This document shows positions 43,936 to 53,594 of a DNA stretch of 64,000 nucleotides, piece by piece. Positions within the stretch are counted from its first letter, which is position 1. Every line of letters starts with the position of its first letter. Under the pieces are notes generated by a model, which worked only from the letters and a program-made list of their open reading frames with translations, made no database searches and was not told the DNA's origin. The position numbers were made by a program, and so were the translations under genes. This stretch comes from Bradyrhizobium sp. NFR13 (GTDB lineage: Bacteria; Pseudomonadota; Alphaproteobacteria; Rhizobiales; Xanthobacteraceae): assembly GCF_900114605.1 (NCBI RefSeq), contig NZ_FOTP01000009.1, forward strand, positions 1 through 64,000, given 5' to 3'.

Positions 43936-43957
43936 TGGTGACGCTTTCAGGCAAGGA

Positions 43958-45910
43958 TCAGGCGAGGCAGCGGAAGAAGACGGCGGGATCGCGCTGGGGA
44001 TCGAGACGCAGGCGGATGCCGCCCCATTCGACGCCATGGCGCTCGCCGGTGATGATGTTCTCGACGGCGGCAACGTTGCGCTTCTCGCCATCGACCGTGA
44101 CTTGCGTGTCGATCGGCAGCCAGAATTCATAGGGATCGCGTGACAGCGCGATGGCGCCGGCGACCGTATTGGTACCGTCAACTGATGTCTTCACGAAGCC
44201 GATGATATTGTCGTTGTCCACCGGCATGAAGCGCAGATTTGACGTCTGCTGCAGCGCCGTGTTGGCGCGGCGCGCATGGTTCAGCGCTGTGATATAGGGC
44301 TTGATGTTGCCCGGCGCATTCCAGTCGCGGGTCCTGATCTCGTATTTCTCCGAGTTCAGATATTCCTCCCTGCCCGGGATGGCCTCGTGTTCGAGCAGTT
44401 CGAAGCCGTTATAGATGCCATAGGTTGACGACAGCGCGGCCGCCAGCGCCACGCGCGCCTTGAACATCCAGGCTTCGCCGGATTGTAGGTGATAGGGCAG
44501 GATGTCCGGCGTGTTGACGAAGAAGTTCGGGCGATAAAAGTCGCGTTCGGGATAGCCGCATAGTTCGTTGAGATATTGCTCGATCTCCCACTTCGCGGTG
44601 CGCCAGGTGAAATAAGTGTAACTCTGCGAGAAGCCGAGCTTGGCGAGGCCCTTCATCAGCTTCGGACGTGTGAAGGCTTCCGCCAGAAACAGCGCGTCCG
44701 GATGCTTGATTTGGACTTCGTGAATCACCCATTCCCAGAACCGCAGCGGCTTGGTGTGCGGATTGTCGATGCGGAAAATCCTCACGCCCTGATCGCACCA
44801 GAACAGCAGCATGTCGCGGAGCGCGTTCCACAGCGATCCCGCGTCTTCGCTGGAGAAGTCAGGATTGTGGATGTCTTCGTATTTCTTCGGCGGGTTCTCG
44901 GCATATTTCATCGAGCCGTCCGGCCGGCGCTTGAACCAGTCCGGATGGTCCTTGACCCACGGATGATCCGGCGAGCACTGCACGGCGACGTCTATCGCCA
45001 CTTCCAGACCGTGCTCCTTGCACGCCGCGATCAGCGCATGGAAATCCTCCATGGTGCCGAGTTCAGGATGGATCGCGTCATGGCCGCCCTCGGCGCCGCC
45101 GATGGCATAGGGGCTGCCGACATCGCCGGGCAGGGAGGTCAGTGAATTGTTCTTGCCCTTGCGGTTGGTCTTGCCGATGGGATGGATCGGCGTGAAATAC
45201 AGCACGTCGAAGCCCATGGCCTGCACGTCGGGCAGGCGGGCGATACAGTCGCGGAATGTGCCGTGCTGACCGGGCACCGTGCTCTGGCTGCGCGGCACCA
45301 TCTCGTACCACGCGCCGTTGCGGGCACGTTCACGGTCGATCATCAGCGGCAGCAGCGGCGAGCGCGTCAGGTCCGGGCGCAACTGGGCCTCGGCCATGGC
45401 GGTGCGCAGTTCAGGTGACAACAGCGGCTCATTGTCGCCGGTCTGCAGAAAATTCTCGCATTGCTTGACGATGAACGCCGAAGCCTCGGGGCCTCCATTC
45501 TGCGCCTTGGTCATCAGGCCGGCGCCTTCCAGCGCATCCAGCGTGACATCCTGTCCAGCCTTCAGCTTCAGCTCGAAGCCGTGGCGCCAGGTCGCGAATT
45601 CGTCGGTCCAGGCCTCGATCGCATACACATAGCGTCCAATGCTATCGGGGATGAATGAGCCGCCCCAGCGGTCGTTCGCTTCCAGCGTCATCGGGACCCG
45701 ATTCCACTCGCGGTCCTGCTCGCGGCGCCAGACAACCGCCGCGGCGATGATCTCGTGACCATCGCGGTACAGGTCCGCATAGACGGCGACAGGTTCGCCC
45801 ACGATGCGTTTAACCGGGAAACGGCCAGCATCGATGATCGGGTAGATGTTTTCGATATGAAAGGCCCCGCCGACGCCGGCGGTGTCCACGATTTGGGATG
45901 TTTTATTCAC
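43958..45910 (-). CDS. glgE: Alpha-1,4-glucan:maltose-1-phosphate maltosyltransferase
   Basis: GlgE (GH13 subfamily 3) extends alpha-glucan with maltosyl units from maltose-1-phosphate. The 650-aa product has the N-terminal dimer domain and the diagnostic nucleophile region [18 protein letters not shown] (Asp382), the acid in [11 protein letters not shown] (Glu411), and [17 protein letters not shown] near the phosphate site. The start is GTG at 45910 (MNKTSQIV). It is the first gene of the six-gene operon and diverges from malQ across about 200 nt; a short CCCC-N6-GGGG dyad lies at 45983-45996 in that gap. Confidence 0.96.
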   Translation of the reverse strand: MNKTSQIVDTAGVGGAFHIENIYPIIDAGRFPVKRIVGEPVAVYADLYRDGHEIIAAAVVWRREQDREWNRVPMTLEANDRWGGSFIPDSIGRYVYAIEAWTDEFATWRHGFELKLKAGQDVTLDALEGAGLMTKAQNGGPEASAFIVKQCENFLQTGDNEPLLSPELRTAMAEAQLRPDLTRSPLLPLMIDRERARNGAWYEMVPRSQSTVPGQHGTFRDCIARLPDVQAMGFDVLYFTPIHPIGKTNRKGKNNSLTSLPGDVGSPYAIGGAEGGHDAIHPELGTMEDFHALIAACKEHGLEVAIDVAVQCSPDHPWVKDHPDWFKRRPDGSMKYAENPPKKYEDIHNPDFSSEDAGSLWNALRDMLLFWCDQGVRIFRIDNPHTKPLRFWEWVIHEVQIKHPDALFLAEAFTRPKLMKGLAKLGFSQSYTYFTWRTAKWEIEQYLNELCGYPERDFYRPNFFVNTPDILPYHLQSGEAWMFKARVALAAALSSTYGIYNGFELLEHEAIPGREEYLNSEKYEIRTRDWNAPGNIKPYITALNHARRANTALQQTSNLRFMPVDNDNIIGFVKTSVDGTNTVAGAIALSRDPYEFWLPIDTQVTVDGEKRNVAAVENIITGERHGVEWGGIRLRLDPQRDPAVFFRCLA

Positions 45911-46009
45911 GGTGATGCCATCAACATGAGGTGTCGCCCCTATTCGATTGATGGAAAAGAGACGGTGCGATCATATACAAAGCCCCGTGACAGGGGTTTG
46001 GTTCCCCAT

Positions 46010-46034
46010 GGAACTCAGCTTAGATCGACGCGTT
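46010..46034 (+). promoter_or_regulatory. Candidate EcfG promoter of malQ and the GH15 gene
   Basis: GGAAC at 46010-46014 is followed after 16 nt by CGTT at 46031-46034, a full consensus match, 78 nt upstream of the malQ ATG. It links glucan turnover to the general stress response. Confidence 0.6.
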
Positions 46035-46111
46035 GAAATCGGCTATCCTCTTCCGCAAGTTCAGATATTTCCCAGCAACTTTCGATTGTTGCTCTGCAAA
46101 CAGCGTGCCGA

Positions 46112-48064
46112 ATGGACCTTTTCACCAAAGCTGCCGAACTCGGAATCCAGACAGGTTTTCACGACGGTCAGGGTCAGTGGCACACCACCAGCGAAGCTGC
46201 CCTGAAGATCATTCTGGACGCCATGCCGGTGCGCACGCCGCACCGGTTCGTGGAAAGTCCGGTCGTGACCCGGGCCGGCGAGGGCGCCCGCACGGTTCTC
46301 AACGAGGCTGCCACGTTTCCCCTGAGCTGGAAAATCCTCGACGGGGTTAAGGTTATCGCCGAGGGAACGACGGAGGCGCGCGAGATCACTTGGCCGCGCG
46401 ATCTGCCGGTCGGCGTGCACAAGCTCAGGCTGGTCGACGCCGAGAACTTCCCGGACGAAGCGCCCTTCATCGTCGCACCATCCAAGGCATTTCCCGGCAC
46501 CTTCGATCGCTCGTGGATCGTCGCCGTGCAGCTCTATGGTGTGCGCTCTGAGCGCAACTGGGGCATCGGCGATTTCACCGATCTGCAGGGCCTGATCAAA
46601 CTGGCCGCGAGTTTCGGCGCCGGCGGTGTCGGCCTCAATCCGCTGCATGCGCTGTTCGATGACCGACCGGCCGAATGCAGCCCCTATTCGCCGAACAGCC
46701 GGCTATTTCTCAATCCGCTTTATATCGACGTGGAGGCGCTGCCCGAATATGCAGCGAACGATAGCGGCGACACGCTGGCCGAGATGCGCGCCAGCAAGTT
46801 TGTCGATTATGTCGATATCGCCGCGGCGAAGTCGACAGCGATGCGCGCCGCCTTCGAGGCATTCTACGCGAACCCGGGTTCAGAGCGTCAGAAGGCCTTT
46901 GCCGCCTTCCGCACTGAACGTGCGCCGCTGCTGACACGCTTTGCCTGTTTTGAAGTGCTGCGCCATCAGCACCAGACGGCCTGGTGGGAGTGGCCGTCGG
47001 AATGGCTGCTGCCCGATGATGCGACCTGCGAGGCTTTCCGCGCCGGGCCGGACGGCAAGGAAGTGGCTTATATCGAGTACGTGCAGTGGAATGCCGACCT
47101 GCAGCTCAAGGCGTGTTTCGATCTGACGGCGAAGCTCGGCATGCCCGTCGGCCTCTATCTCGACGTCGCAGTCGGCGTGCAGGCCGGCGGCTTCGATGCC
47201 TGGAACGAGCAGATCGCGATCTCGCGTCATCTCTCCGTCGGTGCGCCGCCTGATGCGCTGCAGCCCGCCGGACAGAACTGGGGTCTGGCTGGCTTCAATG
47301 CCGCGGGGCTGGAAGTGCAGGGCTTCGCGCCGTTCAAGGACATGCTGCGTGCCTCGATGCGCTATGCCGGTGCTATCAGGCTCGATCACGTGCTCGGCCT
47401 CAATCGCCTCTATGTCGTGCCGCATGGTTATGACGCCGATAACGGCGCCTATGTGAAGATGCCGCTGGAGGCCCTGCTTGCGGTGACGGCGCAGGAGAGC
47501 GTCGCCAATCGTTGCGTGGTGATCGGTGAGGACCTCGGTACCGTGCCGGATGGCTTCCGCGATCATCTCGCATCCTGGGGCATCTGGTCGTATCTGGTGA
47601 TGATGTTCGAGCGCGATGAGCGCTATGCGTTCAGGGGCGTGGATTATTACGCACCGAATGCGCTGGTGACCTTCAATACGCATGATCTGCCGACCTATGC
47701 CGGCTGGCGTAGCTATCACGATCTCCATCTGAAGCGCTCGCTGGGTATCGATCCCGGCGAAAGCGACGATGCCCGCCGCTACGCGCTGCAGATGCTCGGC
47801 GAGGCGCTGCGAGCGCAGGGCATAAATACCGAAGACTTCTATGCCGTCGCTCACTTTCTCGCGCGCACGCGGACCCGTTTGCTGGCCGTGGCGTTGGAAG
47901 ACCTGTTGGGTGTGATCGATCAGCCGAATATTCCAGGCACGATCAATGAACATCCGAACTGGCGGCAACGGCTGCCCGCTACAGTGGAGACGATGGCTAC
48001 TTCGATTGATCGTGACGCGCTGCGCATTGCAACAGCGGACAGGAGTTCGTCCGCATTGACGTAA
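46112..48064 (+). CDS. malQ: 4-alpha-glucanotransferase
   Basis: MalQ (GH77) transfers glucanyl chains between malto-oligosaccharides, releasing glucose or recycling short chains. The 650-aa product has the N-terminal region of longer MalQ types and a barrel with WIVAVQLYGVRSERNWGIGD, AIRLDHVLGLNRLYVVPHG (nucleophile Asp), VVIGEDLGTVP (acid Glu) and FNTHDLPTYAGW. It is followed after 3 nt by the GH15 gene. Confidence 0.96.
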   Translation: MDLFTKAAELGIQTGFHDGQGQWHTTSEAALKIILDAMPVRTPHRFVESPVVTRAGEGARTVLNEAATFPLSWKILDGVKVIAEGTTEAREITWPRDLPVGVHKLRLVDAENFPDEAPFIVAPSKAFPGTFDRSWIVAVQLYGVRSERNWGIGDFTDLQGLIKLAASFGAGGVGLNPLHALFDDRPAECSPYSPNSRLFLNPLYIDVEALPEYAANDSGDTLAEMRASKFVDYVDIAAAKSTAMRAAFEAFYANPGSERQKAFAAFRTERAPLLTRFACFEVLRHQHQTAWWEWPSEWLLPDDATCEAFRAGPDGKEVAYIEYVQWNADLQLKACFDLTAKLGMPVGLYLDVAVGVQAGGFDAWNEQIAISRHLSVGAPPDALQPAGQNWGLAGFNAAGLEVQGFAPFKDMLRASMRYAGAIRLDHVLGLNRLYVVPHGYDADNGAYVKMPLEALLAVTAQESVANRCVVIGEDLGTVPDGFRDHLASWGIWSYLVMMFERDERYAFRGVDYYAPNALVTFNTHDLPTYAGWRSYHDLHLKRSLGIDPGESDDARRYALQMLGEALRAQGINTEDFYAVAHFLARTRTRLLAVALEDLLGVIDQPNIPGTINEHPNWRQRLPATVETMATSIDRDALRIATADRSSSALT

Positions 48065-48067
48065 TTT

Positions 48068-49888
48068 TTGTCAGATGGCGGAAAGACATTGTACAGCAAC
48101 ATCGAAGATTATGCGCTGATCGGCGATTGTGAGACCGCCGCTCTCGTCAACCGCAACGGATCGATCGACTGGCTGTGCTGGCCGGCCTTCGATTCCGACG
48201 CCTGTTTTACGGCGCTGCTCGGCACCAAGGATCACGGTCGCTGGCAAATTGCGCCCGACGCTCCGATCAAGGCGTGCAAGCGGCGCTATCGCGGCGACTC
48301 GCTCATTCTGGAAACGACGCTGGAGACGGATGACGGCGCCATCACGCTGATCGACTTCATGCCGCCGCGCGGCGCCGCTTCCGATGTGGTGCGCATCGTC
48401 CGCGGCGATCGCGGCACGGTGAAGGTCCGGATGGAGCTGATCATCCGCTTCGGATTCGGCGCAGCCATCCCCTGGGTGAAGCGCGACAAGGATGGCGCCG
48501 TGCTGGCGATTTGCGGACCCGACATGACCGTGCTGCACACCCCCATCGAGACCCACGGCGAGAACCTCACGACTGTCGCGAAATTCGAAGTCAAACAGGG
48601 CGACAGCATCCCGTTCGTGCTGACCTACGGGCCGTCGCATCTGAAAGTGCCTGCGCCGGTCAATGTCGGCGAGGCGCTGAAGGACACCGAGGAATTCTGG
48701 AAGGAATGGAGCAGCCGCTGCACATACAAGGGCGAGCACAGCGATCTCGTGATGCGCTCGCTGATTACGCTGAAGGCACTGATCTATGCGCCGTCCGGCG
48801 GCATTGTCGCGGCGCCGACCACCTCGCTGCCCGAAAAGCTCGGTGGCTCCAGAAATTGGGACTATCGCTTCTGCTGGCTGCGCGATGCGACCCTGACGCT
48901 GCTGGTGCTGATGAACAGCGGCTACATGGATGAGGCGCGCGCCTGGCATCGCTGGCTGCTGCGCGCCGTCGCCGGCGCACCGGCCGAGATGCAGATCATG
49001 TATGGCATCATGGGCCAGCGCCGCCTGCTCGAATGGGAGGCCGACTGGCTGCCCGGCTATGGCGGCGCGCTGCCGGTGCGCGTCGGCAATGCCGCGCACG
49101 CGCAATTGCAGCTCGATGTCTATGGCGAACTGATCGACGCCTTCCATCAGACCCGCGTCGCCAAACTAGAACTCGATGGCGACACCTGGGCGGTGGAATG
49201 CGAGATCCTTGAACATCTCGCCTCGGTCTGGAACAAGCCCGATCACGGTATCTGGGAGCTTCGCGGCCCCGGCAAGCACTATGTGCTCTCGAAAGTCGGC
49301 TGTTGGGTTGCGTTCGACCGCGCCATCAAGAGCGCCGAGACCTTTAATCTCAAAGGCCCTGTCGACAAGTGGAAGGAGCTGCGCAAGGAGATTCATCGCG
49401 ACGTCTGTGAGAAGGGGTTCGATCCTCGCGAAAACACGTTTGTGGAATCCTATGGCTCGGACGTGCTCGACGGCGCCATCCTGCTGCTGCCGGCGCTGGG
49501 TTTTCTTCCAGCCGACGATCCCCGCGTGAAGGGCACGATCGCTGCGGTCGAGAAATATCTGATACGCGATGGCTTCGTATTGCGCCACGATCCGCGCCAG
49601 GTCACCGGCGAGGTGCAGCCCGCCGAGGGCGCGTTCCTCGCCTGCAGCCTGTGGCTGGCCGAGGCCTATATCAAGATGGGCGAGATCGCCAAGGCGGAAG
49701 AACTGTTCAATCGCGTCGTCGCCATCGCCAATGATGTCGGCCTGCTTGCGGAAGAATATGACAGCGGCGTCAAGCGCCAGACCGGCAATTTCCCGCAGGC
49801 ACTGACCCACATCGCGCTGATCGCGGTGGCGCATAATCTGGCGAGCGCCAAGCGTCCGCAGGAGAAGAAAGTGGAGCGGGCGAAGTAG
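48068..49888 (+). CDS. Glycoside hydrolase family 15 protein (glucoamylase or trehalase)
   Basis: The 606-aa product has the GH15 layout: an N-terminal beta domain (IEDYALIGDCETAALVNRNG, SIDWLCWPAFDS) and the (alpha/alpha)6 barrel with GGSRNWDYRFCWLRDATLTL (acid Glu is replaced by the usual downstream residues) and EEYDSGVKRQTGNFPQALTH. Bacterial members of this type act as glucoamylases or as acid trehalases; sequence alone does not decide, and the neighbours fit either. The start is a TTG at 48068 or 48089 (LYSNIEDY). It is coupled to malQ. Confidence 0.9.
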   Translation: MSDGGKTLYSNIEDYALIGDCETAALVNRNGSIDWLCWPAFDSDACFTALLGTKDHGRWQIAPDAPIKACKRRYRGDSLILETTLETDDGAITLIDFMPPRGAASDVVRIVRGDRGTVKVRMELIIRFGFGAAIPWVKRDKDGAVLAICGPDMTVLHTPIETHGENLTTVAKFEVKQGDSIPFVLTYGPSHLKVPAPVNVGEALKDTEEFWKEWSSRCTYKGEHSDLVMRSLITLKALIYAPSGGIVAAPTTSLPEKLGGSRNWDYRFCWLRDATLTLLVLMNSGYMDEARAWHRWLLRAVAGAPAEMQIMYGIMGQRRLLEWEADWLPGYGGALPVRVGNAAHAQLQLDVYGELIDAFHQTRVAKLELDGDTWAVECEILEHLASVWNKPDHGIWELRGPGKHYVLSKVGCWVAFDRAIKSAETFNLKGPVDKWKELRKEIHRDVCEKGFDPRENTFVESYGSDVLDGAILLLPALGFLPADDPRVKGTIAAVEKYLIRDGFVLRHDPRQVTGEVQPAEGAFLACSLWLAEAYIKMGEIAKAEELFNRVVAIANDVGLLAEEYDSGVKRQTGNFPQALTHIALIAVAHNLASAKRPQEKKVERAK

Positions 49889-49899
49889 CTCTTCCTTTT

Positions 49900-49936
49900 C
49901 CCTCCCCACTGCGCGGCTACGCCGCTTGGGGGAGGG
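49900..49936. terminator. Hairpin between convergent genes
   Basis: CCCTCCCC pairs with GGGGAGGG around an inner GCGGC/GCCGC stem. It lies 12 nt after the GH15 stop and 23 nt from the end of the convergent HAD gene, so it may terminate both. Confidence 0.6.
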
Positions 49937-49958
49937 AAGCCACGGGTGCCAGAGCGCC

Positions 49959-50771
49959 TCAGCGCCCCGCATTCCTTTTCAAAATCATCTCCACCGCTCC
50001 CGCAAAGCCTTCCTCTTCATTCGACGATGTCACATCCGTCGCCTGCGATTTCACGTCGTCGCTCGCATTGCCCATGGCGATCGACATGCCCGACACCTTG
50101 AACATCGGCAGATCGTTGCGCATGTCGCCGACCGTCGCAATCGCCGACAATGGAATGCCAAGGCGCTGTGCCATCGCCTGCACGAAGGTGCCCTTGTTCT
50201 GATTGGGCGGCGTGATGTCGAGATAGTAGTTCTGCGAGCGCACGGCGACGGCCGTATCGCCCAGCGCCTTCTGCATGACGCCCTCGCAGCGTTCCAGCAA
50301 TGGAAAATCCTGGCTCGCACCGACGATCTTGCAGGCCTTGGCGAGATAGGGCGAGAAGTCATCCACCATCACGGCGTCATGTTGAATGGTGTCGCGCTCA
50401 TGCGGCACATATTTGCCGTCGTCGCGCTTGATCACCCATTCGTCATTAGTGAAAATCCAGATATCGACGCCGTGGTCTTCCAACACTTCGATGGCGCGCT
50501 TGGTGGCGGCCTCCGGGATCAGGTGCTGCACGATGGGGGTGAGGTCGCCGTCCACCATGGAGCTGCCGTTGAAGGGGCCGATCGGCAGCGTGATCCCCAG
50601 TGGCTTCACCAGAAAGCGCATGCCGACGGGCGGGCGGCTCGATGTGATCGTGAAGCCGATGCCGGCGTCTTCCAGTTTCTTCACGGCCGCCTTGGCGGTG
50701 TCGGTGAGGCGTTTGTCGTGGGTGACGAGCGTACCGTCGACATCGGACACCACGAGAGCGATTTTGGTCAT
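49959..50771 (-). CDS. Cof-type HAD phosphatase
   Basis: The 270-aa product has HAD motif I (LVVSDVDGTLVTHDKRL), motif II (FTITSSRPP), and motifs III/IV in a C2-capped layout (NQNKGTFVQAMAQRLGI, ATVGDMRNDLPMF). Cof-type enzymes dephosphorylate sugar phosphates and cofactors; the context with gntK, pgl and zwf suggests a sugar phosphate or phosphogluconate-related substrate. It begins 11 nt after the gntK stop, in one operon. Confidence 0.92.
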   Translation of the reverse strand: MTKIALVVSDVDGTLVTHDKRLTDTAKAAVKKLEDAGIGFTITSSRPPVGMRFLVKPLGITLPIGPFNGSSMVDGDLTPIVQHLIPEAATKRAIEVLEDHGVDIWIFTNDEWVIKRDDGKYVPHERDTIQHDAVMVDDFSPYLAKACKIVGASQDFPLLERCEGVMQKALGDTAVAVRSQNYYLDITPPNQNKGTFVQAMAQRLGIPLSAIATVGDMRNDLPMFKVSGMSIAMGNASDDVKSQATDVTSSNEEEGFAGAVEMILKRNAGR

Positions 50772-50782
50772 GGTTTGATCCT

Positions 50783-51325
50783 TCAGGCCGGCAGTTGTTT
50801 GATGATGGCGGAGACGATGCTGTCGACATCGTCGTCGATGGATACTGTCATTGGGCGTTCGTCTGGGCCGGGGATTTCGAGCGTCTTGAACTGGCTGTCG
50901 AGCAGCGTCGGCGGCATGAAATGATTCTTCCGCGCCGCCATGCGCTTGGCGATTAGCTCCCTGGAGCCGTCGAGATAGACGATGCGAATGTCGTCGCGGC
51001 CGTGCAATAGCAGATCGCGATAGGCGCGCTTGAGCGCAGAACAGGCGACGACAAGCTTTTGGCCATCGGCGGTGACGCGGTCGATCTCGTCGGCAATGGC
51101 CTGTAGCCAGGGCCAGCGATCGTCGTCGGTGAGTGGCTGGCCCGCGCGCTGCTTCTCGATATTTGCCTTCGGGTGAAAATCGTCGCCATCGGCGAAGCGC
51201 CAGCCGAGGCGTTCAGCAAGCGTCTTCGCGATCGTGCTCTTGCCTGAGCTGGAGACGCCCATCACCACCAGAGCCTTGGGTGCCAGGGTCTTGGGTGGCA
51301 GGGCCTTGGGCGCGGTGTCAGCCAC
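50783..51325 (-). CDS. gntK: Gluconokinase
   Basis: This 180-aa P-loop kinase phosphorylates gluconate to 6-phosphogluconate. Walker A is VMGVSSSGKSTIAKTLAERL; GDDFHPKANIEKQRAGQPLT DDRWPWL is the typical substrate region and VVACSALKRAYRDLL the next. The first 20 residues are a Pro/Ala/Lys repeat (PKALPPKTLAPKALV) encoded by a short tandem repeat, an unusual extension. It overlaps pgl by 8 nt. Gluconate could come from PQQ-dependent glucose oxidation, matching the pqq genes 10 kb away. Confidence 0.94.
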   Translation of the reverse strand: MADTAPKALPPKTLAPKALVVMGVSSSGKSTIAKTLAERLGWRFADGDDFHPKANIEKQRAGQPLTDDDRWPWLQAIADEIDRVTADGQKLVVACSALKRAYRDLLLHGRDDIRIVYLDGSRELIAKRMAARKNHFMPPTLLDSQFKTLEIPGPDERPMTVSIDDDVDSIVSAIIKQLPA

Positions 51326-52058
51326 GCGCGTCGTCCGGCAGGGCGGCCTTGTCGCACAGCCAAACGGTTTCGCCGTCCGACCGCGCGCGATTGGCTGGCA
51401 GATCCTCGCCCTTCAGCACCCGCGTCAGGATCGCGCGCTTGTCCTCGCCGCTCATCAGGAACAGCATCTCGCGGCATGAGGCGAGTGCCGGCAGCGTCAG
51501 GCTGACGCGCGGCACGAAAGGCTTCACATGGGCTTCGGGCACGCCGACAACCCAGCGGTCCTTGATCTCGATGGCTGGATAGCTGGGGAATAACGATGCC
51601 ACGTGGCCATCGGGGCCGACGCCGAGCAACACCAGATCGAACAGCGGTTTGGCTTTATCGAGCTTGTCGGCTCCGTAGAAGGACTGCAGCTCGCGCGCAT
51701 AGAGCGCCGCGGCTTCATCCGGGCCCGCCGCATCGGTCTTGATCGGGTGCACATTCGCAAGTGGCGCGCATGTATCCAGAAACGCAGTTCGCGCCATACT
51801 CATGTTGTTGAGCGGATCGCCGGACGGAACGAAGCGATCGTCGCCGATGAACCAGTGCACGCGATCCCAGGGGATTTCGCTGCGATAGGGTTCGGTGGCG
51901 AGCAGTTCATAGAGCCGCTTCGGGCTCGATCCGCCGGTCATGCAGATGGCGATGCGGCCGGGATTGGCTTCGATGCGCTCGATCAGCCGGTCGGCTGCGG
52001 CCTCGGCGAGCGCCACTGCATCCTCGACCACGACGATATGGCGATTGGGCGCTGTCAT
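51318..52058 (-). CDS. pgl: 6-phosphogluconolactonase
   Basis: Pgl hydrolyses 6-phosphogluconolactone made by Zwf. The 246-aa product has AICMTGGSSPKRLYELL, VHWFIGDDRFVPSGDPLNN and LVLLGVGPDGHVASLFP, all family motifs. It starts 4 nt after the zwf stop and overlaps gntK by 8 nt. Confidence 0.96.
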   Translation of the reverse strand: MTAPNRHIVVVEDAVALAEAAADRLIERIEANPGRIAICMTGGSSPKRLYELLATEPYRSEIPWDRVHWFIGDDRFVPSGDPLNNMSMARTAFLDTCAPLANVHPIKTDAAGPDEAAALYARELQSFYGADKLDKAKPLFDLVLLGVGPDGHVASLFPSYPAIEIKDRWVVGVPEAHVKPFVPRVSLTLPALASCREMLFLMSGEDKRAILTRVLKGEDLPANRARSDGETVWLCDKAALPDDARG

Positions 52059-52062
52059 GGCG

Positions 52063-53589
52063 TCAGCTCAGTACGCGCCAGCTACGACCATCGCGCTTGA
52101 GCAGGTCGTCGGCTTCCTCGGGGCCTTCGCTGCCGGCGTTGTAGGTCTTTAGCCCGTCCTTGCCGGCCTTCTTCCAGGCATCGAGGAATGGCTGCACGGC
52201 ACGCCAGCCGGCTTCCACGCTGTCGGCGCGCTGGAACAGAATGTTGTCGCCGATCATGCAGTCATAGATCAGCGTCTCATAGCCCGTCGCCGGCGCGGCC
52301 TGGAAGTAGTCCTTATAGCGGAACTTCATCTCGACGCCGTCGATCTCCACGGCAGGGCCGGGCACCTTGGTGTTGAATTTCAGCGAGATGCCTTCATTCG
52401 GCTCCACCGCGATAACGAGGAAATTCTCTGCGAGGCTTTCCACCGACATATCGCGGAACATGGCGAAGGGCGCCTGCTTGAACTTGATCGCCACTTCGGT
52501 GCGTTTGATACCAAGCGCCTTGCCGGTGCGCAGATAAAAGGGAACGCCGGCCCAGCGCCAGTTGTCGATCGACAGCTTCATCGCTGCATAGGTCTCGGTG
52601 GTACTGCCTTCCTTGACGTCCTTGGTCTTCAGATAATCACCAATGTCGGTATCGCCCACATGGCCGGCGACATATTGCGCGCGAACCGAATTCTGCAGTG
52701 CTTCGGCTTCGGTCTGCGTGGTGACGGCGGCGAGCACTTCAGCTTTCTCGGAGCGCACCGCATTGGCCTCGAAACGCGCGGGCGGCTCCATCGCGACTAG
52801 CGATAGCAATTGAAACAGATGGTTCGGCACCATGTCGCGCAGCGCGCCGGTCGCATCGTAGAACGAGCCGCGATGGCCGACGCCGAGTTTCTCGTCCACG
52901 GTGATCTGCACGTGATCGATATGGTTGCGATTCCAGATCGGCTCGAACATGCCATTGGCAAAGCGCAGCACCAGGATGTTCTGCACTGTCTCCTTGCCGA
53001 GATAGTGATCGATCCGGTAGATCTGCTGCTCGTTCATTAGGCCGAGCAGTTCATTGTTCAGCTTCTTCGCGGATTCAAGGTCGGTGCCGAACGGCTTCTC
53101 GACTACGAGGCGGCGCCACGAGCCGTTTTCCTTCAGCATGCCGGTGCGGCCGAGCTGGCGCGCGATCGGCGCGAAGGCCGAAGGCGGCGTTGCCAGATAG
53201 AACAGGCGATTGCCGCCGGTGCCGCGCGCTTCCTCGAGTTTGTCGAGCTGGTCGCGCATGCGATCGAAGGATTCCGGCTCGCCCGGATCGGCTTCGATGC
53301 AGGTGACGCAATTGAGCAGCTTCTGCGCGATGGCGTCGTCGACCGGGCGCGTCGCATATTGCTTCAGGCCCTTCATCAGGTCGTCGCGGAGTTCCGCGCC
53401 GGTCATGTCCTTGCGGGCGATGCCGACGACGCAGAATTTCTCCGGCAGAAGATCGGCCGCCTGCAGGTTATACAGCGCCGCGATGACCAGCCGGTGTGCG
53501 AGATCGCCGGTGACGCCGAAGATCACGAATGCGCAAGGGTCTGGCTTCTTCTTGGATTTGACAGGGCCTGGAGCTTGTATCTCGGTCAT
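52063..53589 (-). CDS. zwf: Glucose-6-phosphate 1-dehydrogenase
   Basis: Zwf oxidises glucose-6-phosphate with NAD(P)+. The 508-aa product shows the Rossmann start CAFVIFGVTGDLAHRLVIAA, the active-site RIDHYLGKETVQNILVLRFA and RTGKALGIKRTEV. The length is usual. It lies between gnd (5 nt upstream) and pgl (4 nt downstream) in an operon. Confidence 0.97.
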   Translation of the reverse strand: MTEIQAPGPVKSKKKPDPCAFVIFGVTGDLAHRLVIAALYNLQAADLLPEKFCVVGIARKDMTGAELRDDLMKGLKQYATRPVDDAIAQKLLNCVTCIEADPGEPESFDRMRDQLDKLEEARGTGGNRLFYLATPPSAFAPIARQLGRTGMLKENGSWRRLVVEKPFGTDLESAKKLNNELLGLMNEQQIYRIDHYLGKETVQNILVLRFANGMFEPIWNRNHIDHVQITVDEKLGVGHRGSFYDATGALRDMVPNHLFQLLSLVAMEPPARFEANAVRSEKAEVLAAVTTQTEAEALQNSVRAQYVAGHVGDTDIGDYLKTKDVKEGSTTETYAAMKLSIDNWRWAGVPFYLRTGKALGIKRTEVAIKFKQAPFAMFRDMSVESLAENFLVIAVEPNEGISLKFNTKVPGPAVEIDGVEMKFRYKDYFQAAPATGYETLIYDCMIGDNILFQRADSVEAGWRAVQPFLDAWKKAGKDGLKTYNAGSEGPEEADDLLKRDGRSWRVLS

Positions 53590-53594
53590 GCGGG

